The translations under genes and the position numbers were made by a program. A DNA stretch of 64,000 nucleotides, taken from assembly GCF_002224265.1 (NCBI RefSeq), contig NZ_CP012881.1:3038001-3102000 (forward strand), written 5' to 3'. Shown here in pieces: positions 17,080 through 25,476 of the stretch; positions within the stretch are counted from its first letter, which is position 1, and each line of letters starts with the position of its first letter. Source of the stretch: Vibrio vulnificus NBRC 15645 = ATCC 27562 (GTDB lineage Bacteria > Pseudomonadota > Gammaproteobacteria > Enterobacterales > Vibrionaceae). The notes beneath the pieces are model-generated. The model did not search any database and had not been told where the DNA came from. It saw only the letters and a list, made by a program, of their open reading frames with translations.

Positions 17080-17207
17080 GCCTAACAAGCAATTTAAGAG
17101 GGATTCACAACGCTTGGCACTTTTGCTTCTACTTCAAATTTAGTGTTTACGGTACAATGCGTTAGGTTGGGTAGTGGCGTTGTTCACCCCTTAATTGGGC
17201 GTTAGTT
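17080..17207 (+). repeat. attC site 20
   Basis: GCCTAAC to GTTAGTT, CAATTTAAGAGGG...TTAATTGGGC class; terminates the preceding cassette. Confidence 0.85.
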
Positions 17208-17256
17208 TACCAGTGAAGATCATCACCCTAAATCCAATCCTAGGGTGAAATCTTAA

Positions 17257-17553
17257 TTACAGGTGGTTCTGCGGAAGTTGTGATTGACCGAGTACAGCAA
17301 CAACTAAAATGAAGCCATCTTCTTTTGTAAAGTAAGCGGTGTGCTTGCCTACAGGGAAATAAAAACCACTTGGGTATATCTCATCGCAACTGCGACCAAC
17401 AGCCGGGTTGTCAGCAAGCATTTGAAACCCTGTTAGTAAGGTATCTTTGTAGCTTCGCCATTGCATCTCAGAGAAATTGTTGACGGTATAGTTTCTGATT
17501 TTTTGTAAATGAGTCTGTGCTAATTTACTTAGCTTATATTTATTCTTTTGCAT
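17257..17553 (-). CDS. ParE-family toxin
   Basis: 98 residues with YKLSKLAQTHLQKIRNYTVNNFSEMQWRSY, then LADNPAVGRSCDEI and FPVGKHTAYFTKEDGFILVVAVLGQ: the ParE/RelE fold of the ParE branch, gyrase-targeting in characterised members. It follows its antitoxin on the minus strand with 6 bases between. The gene lies against the cassette direction. Confidence 0.88.
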   Translation of the reverse strand: MQKNKYKLSKLAQTHLQKIRNYTVNNFSEMQWRSYKDTLLTGFQMLADNPAVGRSCDEIYPSGFYFPVGKHTAYFTKEDGFILVVAVLGQSQLPQNHL

Positions 17554-17559
17554 AATGGG

Positions 17560-17808
17560 TTATAAGGCGTTTAAAAAGTCTTCACCATCAACCACATTGC
17601 CTTGTGCCAAGTCTTGCTTAGCTGACTCGAAACAATGTCTCAGGTAATCAGTTTTCATTGCCTCCAGCTCTTCATAGTCTTTAATCGACATAACAACTAC
17701 GGCATCTTTGCTATTTTTGCTAATTTTCACTGGCTCACGTTGAGCGCTCAGAAGTAACTCACCAAAATTACGTTTGGCATCATTTGCTGTTAATGTGTGC
17801 ATGATCAC
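17560..17808 (-). CDS. Phd/YefM-type antitoxin
   Basis: 82 residues: HTLTANDAKRNFGELLLSAQREPVKISKN...VVVMSIKDYEEL is the Phd/YefM DNA-binding fold; the C-terminal half is the toxin-neutralising tail. ATG 17808 or the next Met two codons on. It heads the two-gene operon. Confidence 0.88.
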   Translation of the reverse strand: MIMHTLTANDAKRNFGELLLSAQREPVKISKNSKDAVVVMSIKDYEELEAMKTDYLRHCFESAKQDLAQGNVVDGEDFLNAL

Positions 17809-17833
17809 TCTCCAAATCTGGAATCACAGTAAG

Positions 17834-17861
17834 ATTATAGTTGTTCGCACGAAATGGTCAA
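17834..17861 (-). promoter_or_regulatory. promoter of the phd/parE module
   Basis: On the minus strand TTGACC, 16 bases, TATAAT: a near-consensus sigma-70 promoter 26 bases before the antitoxin start. TCGTGCGA and TCGCACGA-like arms flank the -35 region and could be the operator. Confidence 0.7.
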
Positions 17862-17894
17862 TATGATTAAATCGTGCGATTTGTGCAAAGGGTA

Positions 17895-18023
17895 AACTAA
17901 CAAGCAATTTAAGAGGGATTCTCAACGCTTGGCATTTTTGCTTCTACTTCAAATTTAGTGTTTATGGCACAATGCTTTAGGTTTGGGTGGAGGCGTTGTT
18001 CACCCCTTAATTGGGCGTTATGT
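17895..18023 (+). repeat. attC site 21
   Basis: AACTAAC to GTTATGT, CAATTTAAGAGGG class; terminates the phd/parE cassette. Confidence 0.85.
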
Positions 18024-18102
18024 GAAATATGCGTCAATACTCACATTATAATGAAGGAGGTTTGAATAAAATTTCATTTTAAATCAAGATCTAGGATTCA
18101 AA

Positions 18103-18510
18103 ATGGAAGATTTGCAAGTACAAAAAAATGAAGTTAAAGATTCAAAATCCACAACTACAAAGGTCACACTTGAGCAAACAAATGTAGTTTTAACTATAGC
18201 GATAAAAATAGTAGTAATCGGTGTCTTACTCGCCTCTTTCATTGCTGGCAAGTCTGTCTATCAACAGTACGCACATTACGGACCGAGTTGTACGGAAAAT
18301 GCATCGAGTTTTCAATATTGGATCGATAAAGACGGGAAAGAGAAAGGGAAAATTGTTTCCGTACATCAATCACGTTTGCAAACAGAAAATGGAACAACAC
18401 AGTGCTTTGGTCAGTTTCAAACAGAGAGTGGGCAATATAAGGATTGGAGTGGGTCTATTATTGAGCTAATGAATAAAGAAGTTGTTGGTTGGGCTAGAGT
18501 CTCCAAATAA
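18103..18510 (+). CDS. single-span membrane cassette protein
   Basis: 135 residues: a polar N-terminal 28 residues, one hydrophobic helix (VVLTIAIKIVVIGVLLASFIAG, residues 29-50) and an outside domain of about 85 residues with two cysteines (PSCTENASS and TTQCFGQF) that could pair. Probably inner-membrane anchored with a periplasmic domain. Start ATG has no strong ribosome binding site; AGGAGG lies much further upstream at 18054. Family not recognised. Confidence 0.55.
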   Translation: MEDLQVQKNEVKDSKSTTTKVTLEQTNVVLTIAIKIVVIGVLLASFIAGKSVYQQYAHYGPSCTENASSFQYWIDKDGKEKGKIVSVHQSRLQTENGTTQCFGQFQTESGQYKDWSGSIIELMNKEVVGWARVSK

Positions 18511-18514
18511 TTAC

Positions 18515-18641
18515 ACATAACAAGGCGTTTAAGCGGGATTCATGCCGCATGGCATTTTTGGTTTGCAGTGAGTTTTGGTGGTGAAAGTGGTCTGCGGAAG
18601 CTTGGTTTATGCGGCATTCACCCCTTAACGCAGCGTTATAA
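18515..18641 (+). repeat. attC site 22
   Basis: ACATAAC to GTTATAA, common class; terminates the membrane-protein cassette. Confidence 0.85.
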
Positions 18642-18718
18642 CACAGAATCAACCTCTTGCTCAAAACGGTTGGTTGAACTATTATTTGTACGTTATTTTG
18701 TACTAATTGGAGTTCAAT

Positions 18719-19000
18719 ATGAGTCGTATTCATTTCGATCAAGATATTCAGCCGTTATCTGAATTTCGTGCAGGTGTAGCTTCTTACATAAAACAAATCA
18801 ATGAGACTCGCCGTCCATTGGTCATTACACAACGTGGTAAAGGTGTTGCTGTTGTTCTTGACGTTGCAGAGTATGAAGCAATGCAAGAGAAAATTGAATT
18901 ACTAGAAGAAATGCGTACAGCTGAAGCTCAATTAGCTTCAGGTCTTGGTGTTTCCAATGCTGATGCTCGCGCTCAAGTATTGGGACGCATTAAGAAATGA
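18719..19000 (+). CDS. Phd/YefM-type antitoxin
   Basis: 93 residues from the ATG after TTGGAG (the upstream start at 18707 is not needed). SEFRAGVASYIKQINETRRPLVITQRGKGVAVVLDVAEYEAMQ is the YefM/Phd fold; the acidic helical remainder binds the toxin. It overlaps the toxin gene by ATGA. The GTAC-N8-GTAC pair at 18689-18704 could be part of the operator. Confidence 0.9.
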   Translation: MSRIHFDQDIQPLSEFRAGVASYIKQINETRRPLVITQRGKGVAVVLDVAEYEAMQEKIELLEEMRTAEAQLASGLGVSNADARAQVLGRIKK

Positions 19001-19284
19001 AAGTAGTTTGGTCTCCTTTAGCGCTTCAAAAGCTAGGCGATGCAGCGGAGTTTATTTCTTTGGATAATCCATCTGCGGCAGAAAAGTGGGTAAATGAAGT
19101 TTTTGATAAAACTCAACTCCTTGGAAGTATGCCTGAAATGGGGCGCTTTGTTCCTGAAATGCCCCATACGAACTATCGCGAAATCATCTTTGGTCACTAT
19201 CGGATTATCTACAGCTTAAGTCATGAAATCCGCGTACTAACAGTTCGTAATTGTCGCCAAATATTGTCTGAAGATGACGTGTAA
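18997..19284 (+). CDS. ParE/RelE-family toxin
   Basis: 95 residues: VVWSPLALQKLGDAAEFISLDNPSAAEKWVNEVF, then MPEMGRFVPEM, YREIIFGHYRIIYSL and VLTVRNCRQIL, the standard ParE/RelE layout with R-x-I-Y core. Translation is coupled to the antitoxin by the four-base overlap. Confidence 0.9.
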   Translation: MKVVWSPLALQKLGDAAEFISLDNPSAAEKWVNEVFDKTQLLGSMPEMGRFVPEMPHTNYREIIFGHYRIIYSLSHEIRVLTVRNCRQILSEDDV

Positions 19285-19291
19285 AACTGTG

Positions 19292-19418
19292 TTATAACAA
19301 GGCGTTTAAGACGGATTCACAACGCGTGGCATTTTTAGTTTAATTTGGCTTTAGTGTTTACTGTGCAATGGTTTAGGTAAGGTGGTTGCGTTGTTCACCA
19401 CTTAACGCGGCGTTATGT
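19292..19418 (+). repeat. attC site 23
   Basis: TTATAAC to GTTATGT, GCGTTTAAGACGG variant; terminates the YefM/ParE cassette. Confidence 0.85.
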
Positions 19419-19884
19419 TTAGTCACTTAAAATCAGTTGGTTGCATCTTTTCTTTGCTTTCTCAGCTTTCTAATTTTGGTCTTGTCGGCAAGTTACTTTT
19501 AGTGGTCGCTGTTTTCTGGACTCCAATTCGTGGGCGCGAAAAATTCTGAGAGTTGCCTCATTAAAGCTCAGTGCGTTTGTGAGTCGAATAAAGCGTCTTA
19601 GTTTCAAAGTTTGAGCTCCAGCTTTCGGTTTTTCACGCTAGAACTCAAAATCATTAGAATCAAATTTATGAGTTAATTCAGCTTTTTAGCGTCTGGTTTT
19701 GGTTTTTAAAGGCAACTCGAGTTAAGCTCTTGGTATCGCAAAACTTAACCCTTTGAGCCTTAAACATAACAAGGCGTTTAAGAGGGATTCATGCCGCGTG
19801 GCATTTTTAGTATGCGGTGAGTTTTGGTGGTGAAGGTGGTCTGCAGAAGCTTGGTTTATGCGGCACTCACCCCTTAACGCAGCG
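19413..19884 (+). repeat. ORF-less cassette A5 (family A), attC 19764-19890
   Basis: Starts TTATGTTTAGTCACTTAAAA. No supported gene. Confidence 0.8.
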
Positions 19885-19890
19885 TTAGGC
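19764..19890 (+). repeat. attC site 24
   Basis: ACATAAC to GTTAGGC; terminates A5. Confidence 0.85.
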
Positions 19891-19908
19891 TAATAAGGAG
19901 AAGTTCAG

Positions 19909-20781
19909 TTGATATTCGGAGAAATTGAGTCATTTGTATCTTTAGTTGAAAGGGTAATTAAGCCTTTCAAAAAGGGAGACAAAACACCTCAGGAACTTTT
20001 ATCTACTCGTCTAGTTAGTGTTTTTGAAGCTCATGGAGTCCATAGAAATCAAATTCCTAATGTTATCGGGCATGGTTTAACATTCCATGATGTTAGTAGT
20101 GACAAACGTCTTCTTGAAAAGCTAAATAACGAAATTCTGACTTCTACATGTAATCTCTTCGGTATAAACCGAGATTGGTTAGACGGCTCATCAGAAGAGG
20201 TTTACCCAACCTATAACTTTTATAAGTACCCGCAGAAATTTAGTAATTTTCTCTCTGAACTAGTAACAAAATGTGGTTGTGAGAACCTTGATGGAGTGTT
20301 ACTTACTGTCGATAAAGTCGACCGAGGAACAGAGTCTGTCCTCATTCTGCAAGAGACTTTAGGTCATATTAATAATAAGCCTTACTTTCGTTACTACCTT
20401 TGTAGTGGCTGGGTATTCTCCTATTGGAAGTCACGTGGATATATAGCTGCAAGTGTTGCGATGTGCTGGAAAAATCAGGTTTATGTTCGAGGTCTATATC
20501 TAGATGCATCAACAGTCAGCCGCTATGCTAGTGGGGAGTCCTTATTAAACTTTGGTCAAGACGGAATCCATTTTCCTAATGGTGTTCGATGGTATGCGGA
20601 AGACTTAGCTGAAGATCCAGAAATGTATCTGAAAAATGTTGACCCAGAAGAAAACAAGTATGGTCTAGATGCTGCATTATCTTTATGGTTTCAGTTAAAC
20701 AATCAAGGCTTCCTAGACACTGGTTACTCTGATGGCACGGTTCTTAAAAAGTTTAGTGACGCTCGTGAAAAATTAGCCTAA
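19909..20781 (+). CDS. hypothetical protein, possible helix-turn-helix N terminus
   Basis: 290 residues from TTG after AAGGAG. Residues 27-95 (LLSTRLVSVFEAHGVHRNQIPNVIG...LFGINRDWLDGSSEEVYP) resemble an XRE-like DNA-binding region with the characteristic F/L-G-I-x-R-x-W-L-x-G end. The C-terminal 190 residues form an uncharacterised domain with aromatic-rich YFRYYLCSGWVFSYWKSRGYIAASVAMCW. The TAA stop is in the attC core. A transcriptional regulator with a sensing domain is possible but not proven. Confidence 0.5.
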   Translation: MIFGEIESFVSLVERVIKPFKKGDKTPQELLSTRLVSVFEAHGVHRNQIPNVIGHGLTFHDVSSDKRLLEKLNNEILTSTCNLFGINRDWLDGSSEEVYPTYNFYKYPQKFSNFLSELVTKCGCENLDGVLLTVDKVDRGTESVLILQETLGHINNKPYFRYYLCSGWVFSYWKSRGYIAASVAMCWKNQVYVRGLYLDASTVSRYASGESLLNFGQDGIHFPNGVRWYAEDLAEDPEMYLKNVDPEENKYGLDAALSLWFQLNNQGFLDTGYSDGTVLKKFSDAREKLA

Positions 20782-20872
20782 CAAAGCATTTAAGAGTGAT
20801 TCGCAACGCTTGGCGTTTTCGCTTCGCTCAAGTATAGCCAAGCGTAGCTCACACCTTAATGCGGCGTTATGC
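20776..20872 (+). repeat. attC site 25, short form (97 nt)
   Basis: GCCTAAC to GTTATGC, arms CATTTAAGAGTG...ACACCTTAATGCGGC, with a much smaller apical loop than the other sites (about 97 rather than about 126 nt). Confidence 0.8.
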
Positions 20873-21343
20873 TTAATTACGTAAAATCAGTGGGTTATGG
20901 TTTTTCTTTGTTCCCTCGGCTTTTCAGTTTTGTGTTTGTCGGCAAGCCGGCTTTTTTTTCGCTGTTTTTCGGACACTTATTCTTTGGCGCTGAAAATTCA
21001 GAGAGTTGCCTCAATCAATTTTCGGGTAAGCGCGAGGTTAGGGCGGTTCGCTCAATCAGAAATCCATTTCTAGGTTTTCAAACTTCAAAATGGATTTGCC
21101 AAAATTCCGAACCTGAATATCAAAACTATGATTCATTTCAGTTTTCTACGTTTTGGTTTTTGTTTGTAAATCAAAGTCGAGTTAATCTTGTTTTTAGTAA
21201 AACGTAAGCCATTGAAGCTTAAGCATAACAAGGCGTTTAAGCGGGATTCATGCCGCGTGGCATTTTTGGTATGCGGTTGGTTTTGGTGGTGAAAGTGGTC
21301 TGCGGAAGGTTGGTTTATGCGGCATTCACCCCTTAACGCAGCG
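20867..21343 (+). repeat. ORF-less cassette B5 (family B), attC 21223-21349
   Basis: The only B copy with one frame open from its ATG at 20869 (inside the attC core) to 21207, 112 codons. The frame is closed by indels in the other copies and there is no ribosome binding site, so I treat it as chance. Confidence 0.75.
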
Positions 21344-21349
21344 TTATAC
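21223..21349 (+). repeat. attC site 26
   Basis: GCATAAC to GTTATAC; terminates B5. Confidence 0.85.
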
Positions 21350-21432
21350 AACACACTTCATGAACACTCGTCTTGATGCATTTGAATTACTAATGTAACA
21401 TGCTGTTTTTATTAAATTAGTTGGTTAAAAAT

Positions 21433-21648
21433 ATGACAAAATTTACAGAGTATAAAGTGGTGCACATTGTTGAAGGTGGCTGCGGTACAATCCTGCTTGG
21501 GGCTAGTGGTTTGCCTGTACAGAAGATGGAAGCAGAGCTTAATAAATATGCACAAAGTGGATGGCAAGTTGTATTCCAAGTAGTTGAACAGAAACGCTTT
21601 ATGCTGTTTTGGAAAAGAGAAGCAGTGATCATTACTCTGGGTCGCTAA
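21433..21648 (+). CDS. DUF4177-domain protein
   Basis: 71 residues. YKVVHIVEGGCG, MEAELNKYAQSGWQVVFQVV and EAVIITLGR fit DUF4177, a small alpha/beta fold of unknown function. It is the first of three tightly packed genes in one cassette; only two bases separate its stop from the YidD-like gene. A TTG four codons upstream is an alternative start. Confidence 0.7.
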   Translation: MTKFTEYKVVHIVEGGCGTILLGASGLPVQKMEAELNKYAQSGWQVVFQVVEQKRFMLFWKREAVIITLGR

Positions 21649-21650
21649 GC

Positions 21651-21875
21651 TTGCTTAAGTACATCTCTTTGAAATTGATTCATCGCTACCAAGCTAGCGG
21701 TGGATCAAAGCAGTTGTTGAATATTGAATGTAATTTTGAGCCAACATGCTCTGAATACACAAGACAATGTATTGCAAAGTACGGAGCAGTAAAAGGTTGG
21801 AAGCTTGGTTTGGCGAGAATTAAACGTTGTAATCAACCGAATCTCGTTGAAAAAATACATGATGAGGTGCCTTAA
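21651..21875 (+). CDS. YidD-family membrane protein insertion factor (cassette paralogue)
   Basis: 74 residues from TTG. LIHRYQASGG, CNFEPTCSEYTRQCIAKYGAVKGWKLGLARIKRCNQPN is the YidD signature (three conserved cysteines, P-T-C-S-E-Y, R-I-x-R-C). Chromosomal yidD normally sits between rnpA and yidC and assists membrane-protein insertion. Here an additional copy travels as integron cargo with a TM2-type membrane protein. The stop overlaps the next start by one base (TAATG). Confidence 0.8.
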   Translation: MLKYISLKLIHRYQASGGSKQLLNIECNFEPTCSEYTRQCIAKYGAVKGWKLGLARIKRCNQPNLVEKIHDEVP

Positions 21876-22264
21876 TGCGAATGTTTGAATCCACTGAACA
21901 GTTAGAAGAAAACGAAGAGCTGCTAAGAAAGCAGGTGAACTTGTTACCTGAAGTACAGAAAAAAGAATTTTATAATCGCCAATCAAAACAGCTCAAAGAT
22001 CCTGACACCTATGCAACGTTGAATTGGCTTTTCCTTGGTGGTTTTCACCATTGTTATCTTGGCAAATACGGATTGTTTGCATTGGAAATAACAATCCTAT
22101 TAGTAAGCGTTGTTGGTCTTGTCTTAGGTCACTCCAGCGCACTTCTAATCCTCATGTTGCTAGTAATTTATGAGTTACCACAATTGTTCTTTTCTCAAAA
22201 AATAGCCCGACAACACAACTATGACTTATCTTGTAAAATTTTTAATGACGTCAGACGCAACTAG
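21875..22264 (+). CDS. TM2-domain-like membrane protein
   Basis: 129 residues: a charged helical N terminus (residues 1-45), then TYATLNWLFLGGFHHCYLGKYGLFALEITILLVSVVGLVLG, the TM2-like two-helix unit with G-x-H-x-x-Y-L-G, and a third hydrophobic stretch. Predicted inner-membrane. It is translationally coupled to the YidD-like gene, which suggests the pair acts together in its own insertion or folding (inference). Confidence 0.65.
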   Translation: MRMFESTEQLEENEELLRKQVNLLPEVQKKEFYNRQSKQLKDPDTYATLNWLFLGGFHHCYLGKYGLFALEITILLVSVVGLVLGHSSALLILMLLVIYELPQLFFSQKIARQHNYDLSCKIFNDVRRN

Positions 22265-22277
22265 ACTAAAACTTTTT

Positions 22278-22403
22278 GTATAACAAGGCGTTTAAGAGGG
22301 ATTCATGCCGCGTGGCATTTTTGGTTTACAGTGAGCTTTGTGGTGAAAGTGGTCTGCGGAAGCTTGGTTTATGCGGCACTCACCCCTTAACGCAGCGTTA
22401 TGC
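22278..22403 (+). repeat. attC site 27
   Basis: GTATAAC to GTTATGC; terminates the DUF4177-YidD-TM2 cassette. Confidence 0.85.
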
Positions 22404-22417
22404 TTAATCAAGTAAAA

Positions 22418-24345
22418 GTGTGCCGTGGGCACAGGATCCTGTTATCTAAGGAAGGTAAACAGGAGAATGAGCATAAGCTCATGAAGAGATGGAGGTAGGC
22501 CCTCCAGAGTCTGCTGTCGGAAGTCGGCTCTAAACCACTTTCAAGTGGCTGTTATTAAGAGTAATGGTCAGAAGCGTTGAAGGAAAGTCAGAATAGAATT
22601 CTGGCAAGGTAGAGTGCAAGGAGATGAGTAATCCCGAACCCATGTGGACGCGTCGTTAATTAGAACCAGCATCAAAACTGAGGTCGTTTTATTATCTCAG
22701 GACGAGTACACCGGTAAATTCCGAATGCTGGGTGTGCGGTGCTCGGCGTAAAGTGGGCATGACTTTGCACTAGGCTCTTTGTGGGAACCACGGGAACCAG
22801 TCATCACGATGTAAAGGAAGAAATATAAATGACTAAATTCATGAGTATGAGAGTACCGATGCGTGATACTGGGGCGGAGCAATTCGTAGTAGTGATGAAG
22901 GGCTTGTAATGAGCGTGGAGCGAAGGGATTGCGTCAAGTCGGTTGGAACGATGACTCAACTGCCGACAGGCAGGAGGAGGTCGCACGGACAACCAAAACC
23001 TTTTGCAATATCCAAATGGGATGTAATGACTGCGTTCGAGAAGGTAAAAGCCAACAAAGGCGGAGCCGGAGTGGATGGAGTAACGATAGAGGACTTTGAA
23101 AAAGACCTTAAAAACAACCTTTACAAGATATGGAACAGAATGTCATCGGGGTCCTACTTTCCCACACCGGTCGCAGCGGTAAGTATACCGAAAAAGTCTG
23201 GTGGAGAGAGGGTATTGGGTATCCCAACGGTCAGCGACCGAGTGGCGCAAACTGTGGTAAGAGACAAGCTTGAAATCATGCTCGAGCATCACTTCCTAGA
23301 TGACTCTTACGGCTATCGAGTGGGTAAATCTGCTCATGATGCGATAGAAGTCACTAGAAGACGATGTTGGCAGTATGATTGGGTACTAGAGTTTGATATC
23401 AAAGGTCTCTTTGACAATATTCGTCATGACTTGTTGATGAAAGCGGTAAAGAAACATGTTCAGCTCGCTGAAGAGAGTCAGAGCCGGGATTATCAATGGA
23501 TAACACTGTACATCGAAAGGTGGTTAGTTGCTCCGTTACAGAAAGCAGATGGGACGCAAACAGAAAGAGAGTTAGGAACGCCACAAGGTGGCGTGGTAAG
23601 CCCAGTGCTTGCCAACCTATTTCTTCACTATGTTTTTGATAAATGGCTGGAGAAGAATTATCCAGACAACCCATGGTGTCGATACGCAGATGATGGACTT
23701 GTCCATGCAAGGACAAAGCCGAAAGCGGAGAAGTTGAGGGATGAGCTAGCGAAGCGCTTCAAGGAGTGCGGACTGGAGATGCACCCAATTAAGACGAAGA
23801 TTGTTTACTGCAAAGATGATATTAGACGAGGGTCAGGTAAGCATATAGAGCATAAACAATTTGATTTTCTAGGGTATACCTTCAGGGCCAGAACAAATAA
23901 GTGTAAACGTACAGGTCAACTCTATAATCGATTCCTGCCTGCGGTCAGTATGGCAGCAAAGAAAGTCATGCGAAGGCAAATCAGAGAGCTAAGAGTTCGC
24001 CAGGAAACGCAGTACAGCTTAGAGCAATTAAGCAGATGGTTAAGTCCAATGCTGAATGGTTGGATAAACTACTACGGAAAGTTCAGGCGAAGCGAATTAG
24101 ACTCGGTATTCAGACACTTCAACAAGACTTTAGTACGTTGGGCGAGAAGGAAATTCAAATCGCTAAAATGTCACAAAAGTCGAACCGTAGCGTTCTTTGA
24201 TAAGCTATCGGCTCAATGCCTAGATTGTTTCCTCACTGGAAATTTGGTTCAGCAAGAAGTTTTACTTGATGGGAGCCGTATGAGCTGAGAGGTTCACGTA
24301 CGGTTCTGCGAGAGGCTGCTGGGGTGGTTCCGGTGGCCTACTCAC
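22418..24345 (+). mobile_element. group II intron with reverse transcriptase ORF
   Basis: The 5' end GTGTGCC matches the GUGYG intron start. About 490 bases of domain I-IV RNA precede the ORF. Domain V is 24273-24306 (GAGCCGTATG ... ACGGTTC) and domain VI follows to CCTACTCAC with a candidate bulged A. The 3' boundary is uncertain by one base. Its orientation is the same as the cassettes. Total about 1.93 kb. Confidence 0.9.
22909..24288 (+). CDS. ltrA: group II intron reverse transcriptase/maturase
   Basis: 459 residues. Reverse transcriptase blocks: GVDGVTIEDF, RVLGIPTVSDRVAQ, FDIKGLFDNIRHDLL, TPQGGVVSPVLANLFLH and the catalytic WCRYADDGLVHA. It is followed by the maturase X domain (QLSRWLSPMLNGWINYYGKF). 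No HNH endonuclease domain is visible after the maturase region, so mobility would be of the endonuclease-free kind. The ORF end overlaps RNA domain V by 16 bases. An internal ATG at residue 15 is an alternative start. Confidence 0.92.
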   Translation: MSVERRDCVKSVGTMTQLPTGRRRSHGQPKPFAISKWDVMTAFEKVKANKGGAGVDGVTIEDFEKDLKNNLYKIWNRMSSGSYFPTPVAAVSIPKKSGGERVLGIPTVSDRVAQTVVRDKLEIMLEHHFLDDSYGYRVGKSAHDAIEVTRRRCWQYDWVLEFDIKGLFDNIRHDLLMKAVKKHVQLAEESQSRDYQWITLYIERWLVAPLQKADGTQTERELGTPQGGVVSPVLANLFLHYVFDKWLEKNYPDNPWCRYADDGLVHARTKPKAEKLRDELAKRFKECGLEMHPIKTKIVYCKDDIRRGSGKHIEHKQFDFLGYTFRARTNKCKRTGQLYNRFLPAVSMAAKKVMRRQIRELRVRQETQYSLEQLSRWLSPMLNGWINYYGKFRRSELDSVFRHFNKTLVRWARRKFKSLKCHKSRTVAFFDKLSAQCLDCFLTGNLVQQEVLLDGSRMS

Positions 24346-24676
24346 CTCAGTGATTTATGGTTTTTCTTTGCTCCCTCGGCTTTTCAGTTTTGTGTTTGTC
24401 GGCAAGTTGGCTTCAGTGGGCGCTGTTTTCTGGACACTTATTCTTTGGCGCTGGAAATTCTGAGAGTTGCCTCAGTCAATTTTCGGGCAAGCGCGAGGTT
24501 AGGGCGGTTGGCTCAATCAGAAATTTGATCTTAGGTTTTTGAGTTTTGACTGCCAAAGTTCAAAGTCTGATTTTCAAAATTATGAGTCATTTCTGTTTTC
24601 TACGTTTTGGTTTTTGTTTGTAAATCAAAGTCGAGTTAATCTTGGTTCTATTAAAACGTAACCCATTGAAGCTTAA

Positions 24677-24803
24677 GCATAACAAGGCGTTTAAGCGGGA
24701 TTCATGCCGCGTGGCATTTTTGGTATGCGGTGGCTTTTGGTGGTGAAAGTGGTCTGCGGAAAGTTGGTTTATGCGGCATTCACCCCTTAACGCAGCGTTA
24801 GGC
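24677..24803 (+). repeat. attC site 28
   Basis: GCATAAC to GTTAGGC; terminates the intron-bearing B6 cassette. Confidence 0.85.
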
Positions 24804-24822
24804 TACAGCAAGTCGCTATAAA

Positions 24823-25198
24823 ATGGAGATGGAAATGGAAAATCTGAATACCGTAGAAATAAAGTCATTCGTCCCCGCTAAAGACTTTGAAATCTCTAAG
24901 CGCTTTTATCAGACAATGGGTTTTGAAATGGCATCTGAGTTTGACGGCATCGCATATTTCAAATCAGGCTCTTGTTCTTTCTTGCTTCAAAACTTTTACG
25001 AAGCTGCTCACAGCAATAATTTTATGATGCACCTCTTAGTTGAAGATGCTCAAAGTTGGTACACATGTTTTAAAACTCAACCTAGACAAAGAGTTTGGTG
25101 TAAAGATCACAGAACTTATTGAACAGCCTTGGGGAATGCTCGAGTTTTGTTTAACAGACCCGAGTGGTGTGTTGTGGCGCGTAGCCGAAAATCAGTAG
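24823..25198 (+). pseudogene. frameshifted VOC-superfamily protein
   Basis: The first frame gives 80-odd residues of a VOC fold (EIKSFVPAKDFEISKRFYQTMGFEM, SCSFLLQNFYE). Near 25070, at TTTTAAAAC, the frame must shift to read LNLDKEFGVKITELIEQPWGMLEFCLTDPSGVLWRVAENQ, the usual VOC C terminus, ending TAG at 25196. Without the shift the protein ends RVWCKDHRTY. Either a true inactivating indel or a sequencing error. Confidence 0.75.
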
Positions 25199-25326
25199 CC
25201 TAACAAGCAATTTAAGAGGGATTCACAACGCTTGGCACTTTTGCTTCTACTTCAAATTTAGTGTTTACGGTACATTGCTTTAGGTTTGGGTGGTAGCGTT
25301 GCTCACCCCTTAATTGGGCGTTATGT
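25198..25326 (+). repeat. attC site 29
   Basis: GCCTAAC to GTTATGT, CAATTTAAGAGGG class; terminates the VOC pseudogene cassette. Confidence 0.85.
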
Positions 25327-25476
25327 TTACTTGTATTTCAAAGGCTTAAATGTCTTGGGCTCTAGTTCTTTGTCCCTCTGGCAATTCGTCCCTAGTAGAC
25401 TCAGCAAATCCGAATTGCCGGTCTAAGTTCTTGAATCCGGCGTTTTTCAAGGTAGTTGTCATCATTCGCTTAGTTA

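Larger units (their letters stand above)
22398..24797 (+). repeat. ORF-less cassette B6 split by a group II intron, attC 24677-24803
   Basis: The B cassette start TTATGCTTAATCAAGTAAAA is followed by the intron and resumes at about 24346 with CTCAGTGATTTATGG, which matches TCAGTGGTTTATGG of uninterrupted copies. Removing the intron restores a normal B cassette of about 470 bp. Confidence 0.8.

Noticed and set aside
20869..21207. 112-codon frame in cassette B5 starting at the attC ATG
   Set aside because: Closed by indels in the other B copies, no ribosome binding site, low-complexity Phe/Ser-rich translation; treated as chance.
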